Below the pieces are notes generated by a model. That model was not told the origin of the DNA. It saw nothing but the letters and a program-made list of their open reading frames with translations, and did no database searches. Source: Oscillospiraceae bacterium (GTDB taxonomy: Bacteria; Bacillota; Clostridia; UBA1381). Taken from it: a stretch of DNA of 5,843 nt. Position numbers and translations under genes: made by a program. The DNA is taken from contig SVKH01000096.1 in assembly GCA_015068545.1 (NCBI GenBank), positions 1 through 5,843 of the forward strand, given 5' to 3'. Shown piece after piece: positions 1 to 5,843 of this stretch. Every line of letters begins with the position of its first letter. The first letter of the stretch is position 1.

Positions 1-1265
1 AGCTTTTCCCGTACTGTAATGCCTTAAAACTTATCGAAGAATTTGAAAAGAAATTTGATAGCAAGATAATGGTTATCCTGATGCATTGGGAAGGTACCGC
101 GCCTTGGGCACCGCCTTATGTATGGCCACCTTATGGAGGTGAGGATGAGCTTAAAAAGTTCATAGATGCTCTTCATGAGCGTGGTGATGTAATCGGGGTA
201 TATTGCAGTGGACTTGGATGGACACAAAAGAGCAAGCTTTGTGACTATGATATGTCGGAATACTTTGAGGAGAAAAATCTCAAGGAGTATATGTGCTTAT
301 CGCCTGAGCAGGATTTGCCGCTTAGCAAAATCTGTACCGACCAACGCTCCGGCTATGATATGTGTCCTACGCAGGACTTTACCGTAGATGTAATGTGCGA
401 TCAGGTTGAAAAGATGGTAAAGGGCGGAATTGACTATATTCAGCTAATGGACCAGAACCACGGCGGAACATCATATTTCTGTTATAGCAGAAATCACGGA
501 CATCCTCCTGTGCCTGGAAAGTGGCAGGTTGAGGCTGTTAAGAGTCTTTTGAACAAGGCAGGAAGCTATGGGGAGAAAATTCTTCTCGGTTGTGAATCAG
601 CCGCGGCAGAGACATATATTCCACAGCTTTTATTCAGCGACAACAGATATAACCTATGTTACACAGTAGGACAGCCTGTTCCGCTATACGCATATATTTA
701 CCACCGGTATATAAATAACTTTATGGGAAATCAGGTATGCACTCATGCCGGATTTGACCATAAAAAATCTCCGGAAAATATATTTTTAAGAACGGCATAT
801 TCCTTCTGTGCCGGAGATATGCTTACCGTTGTAATTGATGATGAAGGAAGATGTATCTTTAACTGGGGATACCACGAAGACGGCGTATATCCTGATCAGG
901 ACGCATTGGCGAAGCTGATTAAAAATCTTAACTACTGGCGACAGGGAAGTACCGAAAAATACCTGCACCGAGGAGTTATGCAAAAACCGTTCAAGGTAGA
1001 AAGCCAAAAAGCTCAGATGATTGGTGCAAGAAGCTTTGACCACGAATTTGACAGTGTGTTGACAAGCGCATGGGAAGCGGATAGCGGAGCTTTCGGACAG
1101 TTTTTGGTAAACTATGCCAAGGAAGCTAAGGCCTGCAAAATTAAGCTGCCGGAAAATGAAAAATTTGCACTATGCAGAGAAATTGGCAAAGCAGAAAAAG
1201 AGCTATCCGGAGCTTGTGAAATAACTGTTGGAGGCTTATCAGCAGTTTTAATCGAAAAAATCTGA
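1..1265 (+). CDS. Putative glycoside hydrolase, DUF6259-like TIM barrel (5'-truncated by window)
   Basis: The reading frame is open from base 3 to the TGA at 1263-1265 (420 codons), so the true start lies upstream; the ATG at 69 is internal and has no ribosome binding site. The visible part looks like the second half of a TIM-barrel carbohydrate hydrolase. It has an aromatic- and proline-rich segment HWEGTAPWAPPYVWPPYGG near bases 84-140, a strand ending in DYIQLMDQNHGG (Asp codon 450-452), and a strand LLGCESAAAE (Glu codon 594-596). Asp and Glu at barrel strand ends are candidate catalytic residues. The last ~80 residues look like a C-terminal beta domain ending in GGLSAVLIEKI. I recall the Trp/Pro segment from DUF6259 proteins of gut bacteria, whose substrate I do not know. 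The neighbouring GH92 and GH63-like genes support a glycan-degrading role. Whether it is exported cannot be judged without the N-terminus. The family call is from memory of motifs; a GH-like fold is more certain than the exact family. Confidence 0.65.
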   Translation, partial: LFPYCNALKLIEEFEKKFDSKIMVILMHWEGTAPWAPPYVWPPYGGEDELKKFIDALHERGDVIGVYCSGLGWTQKSKLCDYDMSEYFEEKNLKEYMCLSPEQDLPLSKICTDQRSGYDMCPTQDFTVDVMCDQVEKMVKGGIDYIQLMDQNHGGTSYFCYSRNHGHPPVPGKWQVEAVKSLLNKAGSYGEKILLGCESAAAETYIPQLLFSDNRYNLCYTVGQPVPLYAYIYHRYINNFMGNQVCTHAGFDHKKSPENIFLRTAYSFCAGDMLTVVIDDEGRCIFNWGYHEDGVYPDQDALAKLIKNLNYWRQGSTEKYLHRGVMQKPFKVESQKAQMIGARSFDHEFDSVLTSAWEADSGAFGQFLVNYAKEAKACKIKLPENEKFALCREIGKAEKELSGACEITVGGLSAVLIEKI

Positions 1266-1293
1266 AGGTAAGGATGCACGACCTTGACTATAT

Positions 1294-1298
1294 AGGAG
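1294..1298 (+). promoter_or_regulatory. Ribosome binding site of the GH92 gene
   Basis: AGGAG lies 6 nt before the ATG at 1305, in the 39-bp gap after the upstream stop. It supports 1305 as the start. No promoter or terminator is evident in the gap, so the two genes are probably cotranscribed. Confidence 0.75.
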
Positions 1299-1304
1299 TA
1301 CATA

Positions 1305-3314
1305 ATGGATTATCTTAAATATGTAAACATAAAACAAGGAACAAAGTCGCTAAAGCGGTTTTCAAAGGGAAATACACTGCCCCTTGTGCAGCGGCCCTTT
1401 GGATTTGCAGCCTTTGCGCCGCAGACGGAATCAAACCGGGGAACATGGTTCTATCATCCGGAGGACAGGAGTTTTGAGGGGGTTCGTCTTACTCATCAGC
1501 CAAGCCCATGGATATGGGACCACGGCGCGATTGTAATTCAGCCGCAGAGCGAAGAGCCTTATTTAGAGGCAGACAGCAGATGGTCAGGATTTGAACCTGA
1601 AAAGACGGTTTTGATGCCGCATTATATGAGGTATTACCTGACAAGACCGAAAGCCGCATTTGAGCTTACTCCTACGGTTTATGGTGCTTGGGCAAGGGTA
1701 AATTATGAAAGTGACTTTGACTGCTATTTGTCGGTACTGCCTGTTGACGGCGGGTACGGGTACAAGTACGACAGTGAAAAGGGAAGGCTATATTGCTGTA
1801 CAGACTGCAATGAGCTGAAAGGCTATGACAAGGGAACGGCAATAACATATTTTGTGTTTGAATTTGAAAAGGATGCTGTAAATGCAGAAAAAACCCTTGT
1901 GGAGGACGGCAGCGGAAAAAAACCGGGGACTGCTATTGAGGGGGAGAAAACAGGTATTCACCTATGCCTTAATAAAAAGAACATAACCTTTAGGCTTGCT
2001 TCTTCTTACATAAGCTACGAGCAAGCGGAAATAAACCTTGAAAATGACAGCAAATATGAAGATTTTGATGCCCTTAAAAAGGAAAATGAAAAAATCTGGA
2101 ACTCATATCTTTCCCGAATTAAAATAAAAGCCGACGAAGACACAATGAAAACCTTTTATAGCTGTATGTACAGAGTTTTCCTGTATCCTCATAAGGCGTA
2201 TGAAATTGACAAAAACGGAAATGCCGTACACTATTCACCCTCTGCGGATGAGGTAAAAAACGGCGTAAGATACACCGATAACGGTTTTTGGGACACATAC
2301 AGAACAGTATATCCGCTGTATTCCATTATCGCAAAGGAGGAATACAAGGAAATTCTTGAGGGCTTTATAGCCGATTATGTTGATGGCGGATGGCTGCCTT
2401 GCTGGACAGCGATGGATGCGAAAAAGTGTATGCCAAGCACCATGATAGATGCGGTTATAGCAGATGCCGCAGTAAAGGGCATTATCTCAGGGGAACTGTT
2501 AAAGACTGCATTTTCCGGAATGGAAAAGCACGCAAGCACACCATCTGAAAATCCTGCTTATGGCAGAGAGGGATGCGGATACTACACACAAATAGGATAT
2601 GTGCCAAGTGATAAGCATAGAGAAAGTGTAAATCTCACCTTGGATGCGGCGTATTGCGATTATTGCCTTGGTGTGGTAGCGGAAATTCTCGGCGAAAAGG
2701 AAAAATCCGAAAAATACTTTAATAGAGCAAAGAATTATAAGAATATCTTTGATAAAGAAACCGGATTTATGCGAGGAAAAAGGCTGGACGAAAGCTTTGA
2801 GCCTGACTTTGACCCGATAAAATGGGGAAAGGATTATACCGAAGCGGCGGCATGGCAGACAACCTTTGCGGTGCAGCATGATTTAGATGGCTTGGCAGAG
2901 CTGTATGGCGGAAGGCAAGGTCTTTTAAATAAGCTTGATGAGTTCTTTAATACACCTCCTGCATACCGTGTTGGGGGATATAAGGTTGAAATTCACGAAA
3001 TGACAGAGTTTATGGCAGGAGCTTGGGGACAATGCGCAATATCAAATCAGCCAAGCTTCCATATTCCGTTTATCTATGCATATCTTGGGGAAACAGAAAA
3101 AACAAATTATTGGGTTAAGAAGATATGTTCCGAAGGCTTCTCCTGGAAGGATGATGGTTTCCCGGGGGATGAGGATAACGGAACAACAGCAGCCTGGTAT
3201 ATTTTCGCAGTGCTTGGGATGTACCCTATATGCCCGGGCAAAAACGAATATATAAAATTCCATGCTTTAGCAGAGGAAATAGAATTTGAAGGAGGTGATA
3301 GAGATGGATATTAA
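1305..3314 (+). CDS. GH92 family glycosidase with Gln at the general-acid position; candidate mannosyl-1-phosphodiester hydrolase
   Basis: A 669-residue protein with no signal peptide, so probably cytoplasmic. GH92 enzymes are Ca2+-dependent, inverting exo-alpha-mannosidases with an N-terminal beta-sandwich and an (alpha/alpha)6 barrel. GH92 landmarks in order: RPFGFAAFAP (~31-40), THQPSPW (63-69), FWDTYRTVYPL (D330, R333), HEMTEF (564-569), SNQPSFH (580-586), and FPGDEDNG with D622/D624 followed by AAWYIFAVLGMYPICPG. D622 and D624 fit the Asp-x-Asp general-base pair known from the family. The general-acid Glu of ordinary members (NEPSHH) is Gln582 here, codon CAG at 3048-3050. From memory, Gln at this site marks GH92 proteins that remove mannose from mannose-1-phospho-6-mannose, where phosphate needs no protonation. 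F585 also replaces a common His. The protein stops ~26 residues after ICPG, shorter than most GH92 proteins, which carry further C-terminal strands. Its last codons overlap the next gene's ribosome binding site and start. Family call is firm; substrate is inferred, and an inactive protein is possible. Confidence 0.92.
   Translation: MDYLKYVNIKQGTKSLKRFSKGNTLPLVQRPFGFAAFAPQTESNRGTWFYHPEDRSFEGVRLTHQPSPWIWDHGAIVIQPQSEEPYLEADSRWSGFEPEKTVLMPHYMRYYLTRPKAAFELTPTVYGAWARVNYESDFDCYLSVLPVDGGYGYKYDSEKGRLYCCTDCNELKGYDKGTAITYFVFEFEKDAVNAEKTLVEDGSGKKPGTAIEGEKTGIHLCLNKKNITFRLASSYISYEQAEINLENDSKYEDFDALKKENEKIWNSYLSRIKIKADEDTMKTFYSCMYRVFLYPHKAYEIDKNGNAVHYSPSADEVKNGVRYTDNGFWDTYRTVYPLYSIIAKEEYKEILEGFIADYVDGGWLPCWTAMDAKKCMPSTMIDAVIADAAVKGIISGELLKTAFSGMEKHASTPSENPAYGREGCGYYTQIGYVPSDKHRESVNLTLDAAYCDYCLGVVAEILGEKEKSEKYFNRAKNYKNIFDKETGFMRGKRLDESFEPDFDPIKWGKDYTEAAAWQTTFAVQHDLDGLAELYGGRQGLLNKLDEFFNTPPAYRVGGYKVEIHEMTEFMAGAWGQCAISNQPSFHIPFIYAYLGETEKTNYWVKKICSEGFSWKDDGFPGDEDNGTTAAWYIFAVLGMYPICPGKNEYIKFHALAEEIEFEGGDRDGY
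3291..3299 (+). promoter_or_regulatory. Strong ribosome binding site inside the GH92 3' end, fixing the start of the GH63-like gene
   Basis: GGAGGTGAT is a near-perfect match to the anti-Shine-Dalgarno end of 16S rRNA and has its GGAGG core 8 nt before the ATG at 3304. It lies inside the last codons of the GH92 gene. This favours ATG 3304 over the in-frame TTG at 3286, and suggests translational coupling of the two hydrolases. Confidence 0.85.
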
Positions 3315-4545
3315 ACAAATCGAAAGGTATGGTCAGCTGATAAAAGACTATACGCTGAATAACTACAAAGAGTGCTTTCGTGAGCCTGATGGCAACCTGA
3401 AGTATAAGTTTTTGGTTCCCGGCACAAGTTATCCAAATTCTCTCTGGGATTGGGATAGTTGGCTTACCGACCTTGCTCTTGGGAACCTTACCGAGCTTGG
3501 CGATATTACCGAGTATGAAAAAGGCTGTATATTAAATTTCCTTGAATATGTAAAGGAAGACGGTGCGATGCCGGTCTGGATTGAGCCGAACACCTTTGGC
3601 GAGGATGAGTACACTGACGGTAATACAAACAGCCATAAGCCATGCCTTGCACAGCACGCATTGTTCATCTGCGAAAAAACAGGAAATGATGCCGATTGGC
3701 TTGCGGAAAAGTTTCACCTGATAGAAGCCTATCTCGGATTCTACGAGAATAAGTGTAAGCATGAGTCAGGACTATACTACTGGGTTGATGATTTTGCAAT
3801 CGGTGTGGACAATGACCCTTGCACATTTTACAGGCCAAGGGGGAGCTCTGCTTCAATCTACTTAAACTGCCTTATGTATAAGGAGCTTCTTGCAACATCG
3901 CAAATTGCCGACATGCTTGGTCTTGATGATGCGAAGGAAAAGTACATGAGACGTGCAGAAGCTTTGAAGGAGGCAATTCAGGAAAACTGTTGGGATGAGC
4001 GAGATGGATTTTTCTACAGTGTAGATATAAATCTGCTTCCGATAGACCTAAATCAAAGGCTGCACTCAGGATGCCCGAGGCACTGGAACTGCTTGATTCA
4101 GAGAATTGGAGTATGGACAGGATTTATGGCGATGTGGGCAGGTATTGCAACCAAAGAGCAGGCAGAGAGAATGGTTCGCGAGCATTATCTCAACGAAAAA
4201 ACCTTCTACTCGCCATACGGTGTGCGGTCACTATCCAAAATGGAAAAGATGTACCGCATTGCAGTATCCGGAAACCCATCATGTTGGCTGGGACCTATCT
4301 GGGGAATTAGCAACTATATGGTGTTTGAAGGTCTGTATAAATACGGCTTTACCAAGGAAGCCCGTAGCTTAGCAGAAAGAACAATCACACTTTTCGGCAG
4401 TGATATAGAAAAGCATGGAAAAATGCACGAGTATTACGATCCGGAAAGCGGTGAGGGAGTTCATAACTTAGGATTCCAAAGCTGGAATCTTCTATCCCTT
4501 AATATGATGACTTGGTTAAACAGCGGTAATTTTTCTGATGAATAG
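3304..4545 (+). CDS. (alpha/alpha)6-barrel glycoside hydrolase, GH63 / mannosylglycerate-hydrolase-like (MGH1-like)
   Basis: A 413-residue protein with no signal peptide, predicted cytoplasmic. The start is ATG 3304 because the strong GGAGGTGAT site precedes it. Motifs fit the GH63/GH37/MGH group of inverting (alpha/alpha)6 enzymes: PGTSYPNSLWDWDSW near the N-terminus (W48-W53), IGVDNDP (D169-P173), an internal helical repeat region, a GPIWGISNYMVFEGL stretch, and near the C-terminus HEYYDPESGEG (E376) followed by GFQSWNLLSL. By analogy with mannosylglycerate hydrolases and GH63 glucosidases, D169 or D171 would be the general acid and E376 the general base; this assignment is from motif position only. 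The length fits a single catalytic domain without the N-terminal beta-sandwich of full-size GH63 enzymes. The gene overlaps GH92 by 11 bp, so both products probably act on the same imported saccharide. The substrate could be alpha-glucosyl or alpha-mannosyl; the sequence does not decide. Confidence 0.75.
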   Translation: MDIKQIERYGQLIKDYTLNNYKECFREPDGNLKYKFLVPGTSYPNSLWDWDSWLTDLALGNLTELGDITEYEKGCILNFLEYVKEDGAMPVWIEPNTFGEDEYTDGNTNSHKPCLAQHALFICEKTGNDADWLAEKFHLIEAYLGFYENKCKHESGLYYWVDDFAIGVDNDPCTFYRPRGSSASIYLNCLMYKELLATSQIADMLGLDDAKEKYMRRAEALKEAIQENCWDERDGFFYSVDINLLPIDLNQRLHSGCPRHWNCLIQRIGVWTGFMAMWAGIATKEQAERMVREHYLNEKTFYSPYGVRSLSKMEKMYRIAVSGNPSCWLGPIWGISNYMVFEGLYKYGFTKEARSLAERTITLFGSDIEKHGKMHEYYDPESGEGVHNLGFQSWNLLSLNMMTWLNSGNFSDE

Positions 4546-4568
4546 TCAGAATTATTATAAAAAAATTT

Positions 4569-4574
4569 AAGGAG
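4569..4574 (+). promoter_or_regulatory. Ribosome binding site of the exported repeat protein
   Basis: AAGGAG lies 8 nt before the ATG at 4583, in the AT-rich 37-bp gap. The gap has no hairpin with a T-run, so readthrough from the hydrolase genes is likely; a separate promoter is not recognisable. Confidence 0.75.
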
Positions 4575-4582
4575 TGAAAAAA

Positions 4583-5843
4583 ATGAAAAAACTTAAGAAA
4601 GTGGTTTCACTATTGGTAGTAATGGTGATGGCATTGTCACTAATTCCTCAAACGGTGCTGGGAGCCGAATACACAGCGGCACTTGAGTCCTATTTCCAAG
4701 GATGGGGAAGATGGGATAATGGTGTAGCACCAAACGGCACCACAAGATACGCATGTGTAACAGACGAGGTTGCACACAGCGGAAATAACAGTCTTGTTAT
4801 AAAACATCAACAACCGGACGCAGGTGGTATGATGGTTGTTCAGGAAGGTCTTAGCCTGACAGGCACTTATACACTAAGCTTCTGGTCTATTGGTCTAAAT
4901 AGCGGGAAGCAGATAGTGGTTATGCAGGGACAGGATGGTCTATGGCAGGGAGCTGCGCTTGTAGGTAATGCTACAGCCGCGGAAACAGATGGTGACTGGA
5001 CAAAGTACACATTGGAGCTGACCGTTCCTGAGGGACATACACAGACAGGAATGGTATTCTGTTCAGATGGAGAAACAGAAGGCTGGTACATAGATGACAT
5101 CAGCATTGTACCACAGGGAACAGAAAACAATGTTATTAAGAACGGAAGCTTTGATTTTGATAAAACAGCTGAATACACAACAGAGCTTGCGCCTTATTTC
5201 ATGGGTTGGGGCAACTGGAGTGCGGCTGCACTTGACAATGTTAATACATTCTATTGCGTAACAGATGAGATTGCCCATAGCGGAAATAACAGCGTTGTTA
5301 TAAAGCATACTGACTCAAGCCAGAATTGGAGCGCAGTAACGATTGCACAGGATGTTATATATGGACCGGGAGATTACACATTAAGCTTCTGGGCTGCTGG
5401 AATTTATGCGAATAATCTTTGCGGTATGACAAGGAACGGTAGTGAATGGGATGATTATTATATAACTGATTTTGCAGTTGCCGAAACAGATGGAGACTGG
5501 ACTAAGTATTCAGTAGACTTCACCATATCAGGTGAAAACAATGCAATCACTCTTATGAGTAACGGAGATACACAATGCTTGTTCCTTGATGACATCAGCC
5601 TTGTAAAGAATGGAACAACTGAAAATCTTATTAAAAACTCAGGTTTTGAAGAAAAACCGCTTGAAGCCACATACACAACAGCGTTTGAAAATTATTTCTA
5701 CGGTTGGGAAAGAGAATCTGCTATCGCTGAAAACGGAAGCACAATCTTCACATGTGTAACAGATGAAACTGCACACAGCGGAAATAACAGTTTTGTTTTA
5801 AAATCTCTTGACACAGGTGATAAAGACCTGATGATAAAGCAGA
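4583..5843 (+). CDS. Exported protein with tandem carbohydrate-binding-like beta-sandwich repeats (3'-truncated by window)
   Basis: Open from ATG 4583 to the window end (420 codons plus one base) with no stop, so the C-terminus is unknown. Residues 1-28 form a typical Sec signal peptide: a basic KKLKK start, a hydrophobic core rich in V, L and M, and probable cleavage after VLGA. There is no lipobox Cys. The rest consists of repeats of ~166-168 residues starting near residues 29, 197 and 363. Each copy has an aromatic YF-x-GW segment and CVTDE-x-AHSGNNS; the two complete copies also share YTLSFW, AETDGDWTKY and a closing DDIS (D171, D336). The linkers NVIKNGSF and NLIKNSGF resemble the N-terminal strand of the CBM4/9/16/22-like superfamily. 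This points to extracellular glycan binding. A catalytic domain, more modules or a cell-wall anchor could follow outside the window. The gene sits 37 bp after cytoplasmic hydrolase genes, so it probably captures the polymer whose fragments they process. Exact CBM family not recognised. Confidence 0.75.
   Translation, partial: MKKLKKVVSLLVVMVMALSLIPQTVLGAEYTAALESYFQGWGRWDNGVAPNGTTRYACVTDEVAHSGNNSLVIKHQQPDAGGMMVVQEGLSLTGTYTLSFWSIGLNSGKQIVVMQGQDGLWQGAALVGNATAAETDGDWTKYTLELTVPEGHTQTGMVFCSDGETEGWYIDDISIVPQGTENNVIKNGSFDFDKTAEYTTELAPYFMGWGNWSAAALDNVNTFYCVTDEIAHSGNNSVVIKHTDSSQNWSAVTIAQDVIYGPGDYTLSFWAAGIYANNLCGMTRNGSEWDDYYITDFAVAETDGDWTKYSVDFTISGENNAITLMSNGDTQCLFLDDISLVKNGTTENLIKNSGFEEKPLEATYTTAFENYFYGWERESAIAENGSTIFTCVTDETAHSGNNSFVLKSLDTGDKDLMIKQ
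4667..5170 (+). repeat. Carbohydrate-binding-like repeat 1 (protein residues 29-196)
   Basis: First copy of the ~168-residue unit, directly after the signal peptide. It carries the segments YFQGWGRW, CVTDEVAHSGNNSLVIKH, TYTLSFW, AETDGDWTKY and WYIDDISIV, then the NVIKNGSF linker that leads into copy 2. Unlike copies 2 and 3 it has no NxIKN-type strand in front, so structural domain borders may be shifted relative to this repeat phase. Confidence 0.8.
5171..5668 (+). repeat. Carbohydrate-binding-like repeat 2 (protein residues 197-362)
   Basis: Second copy, 166 residues. It matches copy 1 at YFMGWGNW, CVTDEIAHSGNNSVVIKH, DYTLSFW, AETDGDWTKY and LFLDDISLV, and ends in NLIKNSGFEE. The middle, between YTLSFW and AETDGDW, is divergent and rich in Tyr and Asn, which may be where ligand specificity differs. 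Confidence 0.8.
5669..5843 (+). repeat. Carbohydrate-binding-like repeat 3, cut by window end (residues 363-420)
   Basis: Only the first third is visible: TYTTAFENYFYGWERE and CVTDETAHSGNNSFVLKS. The Trp after GWG in copies 1 and 2 is replaced here (GWERE), so this copy may bind differently. Confidence 0.75.

Noticed and set aside
1265..1285. AAGGT/ACCTT inverted repeat after the first gene, considered as a terminator
   Set aside because: The stem is only 5 bp with an 11-nt loop and no T-run follows.
1284..1307. TTGAC plus TATATA in the gap before GH92, considered as a promoter
   Set aside because: The two elements are adjacent rather than ~17 bp apart, and a start site from TTGAC would fall inside the coding sequence.
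1274..1318. 14-residue open frame (ATG 1274) between the first gene and GH92
   Set aside because: It has an AAGGTAAGG run just upstream but no space from it to the ATG, its sequence is unremarkable, and it runs into the GH92 start; probably chance.
2499..2879. 126-codon open frame on the minus strand inside the GH92 gene
   Set aside because: It lies antisense to conserved GH92 coding sequence, has no ribosome binding site I can see, and its product is a low-complexity Phe/Cys/Arg-rich sequence typical of a shadow frame.
3286..3303. TTG at 3286 as the start of the GH63-like gene
   Set aside because: It would place the strong GGAGGTGAT site inside the coding sequence. The ATG at 3304 has ideal spacing from that site.
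4071..4372. Alternative plus-strand frames inside the GH63-like gene
   Set aside because: They overlap conserved hydrolase sequence in other frames, and lack ribosome binding sites and recognisable protein character.
4867..5308. Two overlapping minus-strand open frames within the exported repeat gene
   Set aside because: The sense frame carries clear repeats and a signal peptide. The antisense frames merely mirror the repeated DNA; a similar one recurs at 5458-5676 opposite repeat 2 for the same reason.

Overview
The window is a compact, single-strand (+) stretch of a carbohydrate-utilisation locus. It holds four consecutive genes separated by 39 bp, an 11-bp overlap and 37 bp. No RNA genes, mobile elements, CRISPR arrays or terminators are visible. 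AT-leaning base composition, strong AGGAG/GGAGG ribosome binding sites, tight spacing and a Gram-positive style Sec signal peptide with no lipobox suggest an anaerobic gut-type Clostridia (Lachnospiraceae or Oscillospiraceae). That placement is inferred from style, not from a marker gene.

Layout: (1) bases 1-1265 are the 3' part of a large TIM-barrel-like putative glycoside hydrolase resembling DUF6259 proteins; its 5' end lies outside the window. (2) Bases 1305-3314 encode a cytoplasmic GH92 family protein of the alpha-mannosidase superfamily. It has the GH92 core motifs, but Gln582 stands where ordinary GH92 alpha-mannosidases have the general-acid Glu. (3) Bases 3304-4545 encode a cytoplasmic (alpha/alpha)6-barrel hydrolase of the GH63 / mannosylglycerate-hydrolase-like (MGH1-like) type, translationally coupled to the GH92 gene. 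(4) Bases 4583 to the window end are the start of an exported protein made of tandem carbohydrate-binding-like beta-sandwich repeats; two are complete and the third is cut by the window edge.

Working model (inference): the exported repeat protein binds a glycan outside the cell, an importer not seen here brings fragments in, and the two signal-less hydrolases, perhaps with the DUF6259-like protein, trim them in the cytoplasm. The Glu-to-Gln change in GH92 with retained base aspartates is the pattern I recall for GH92 enzymes that cleave mannose-1-phosphate diesters, as in yeast phosphomannan. The substrate may therefore be a phosphomannosylated fungal-type glycan rather than a plain alpha-mannoside. 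This is the most interesting point in the window.
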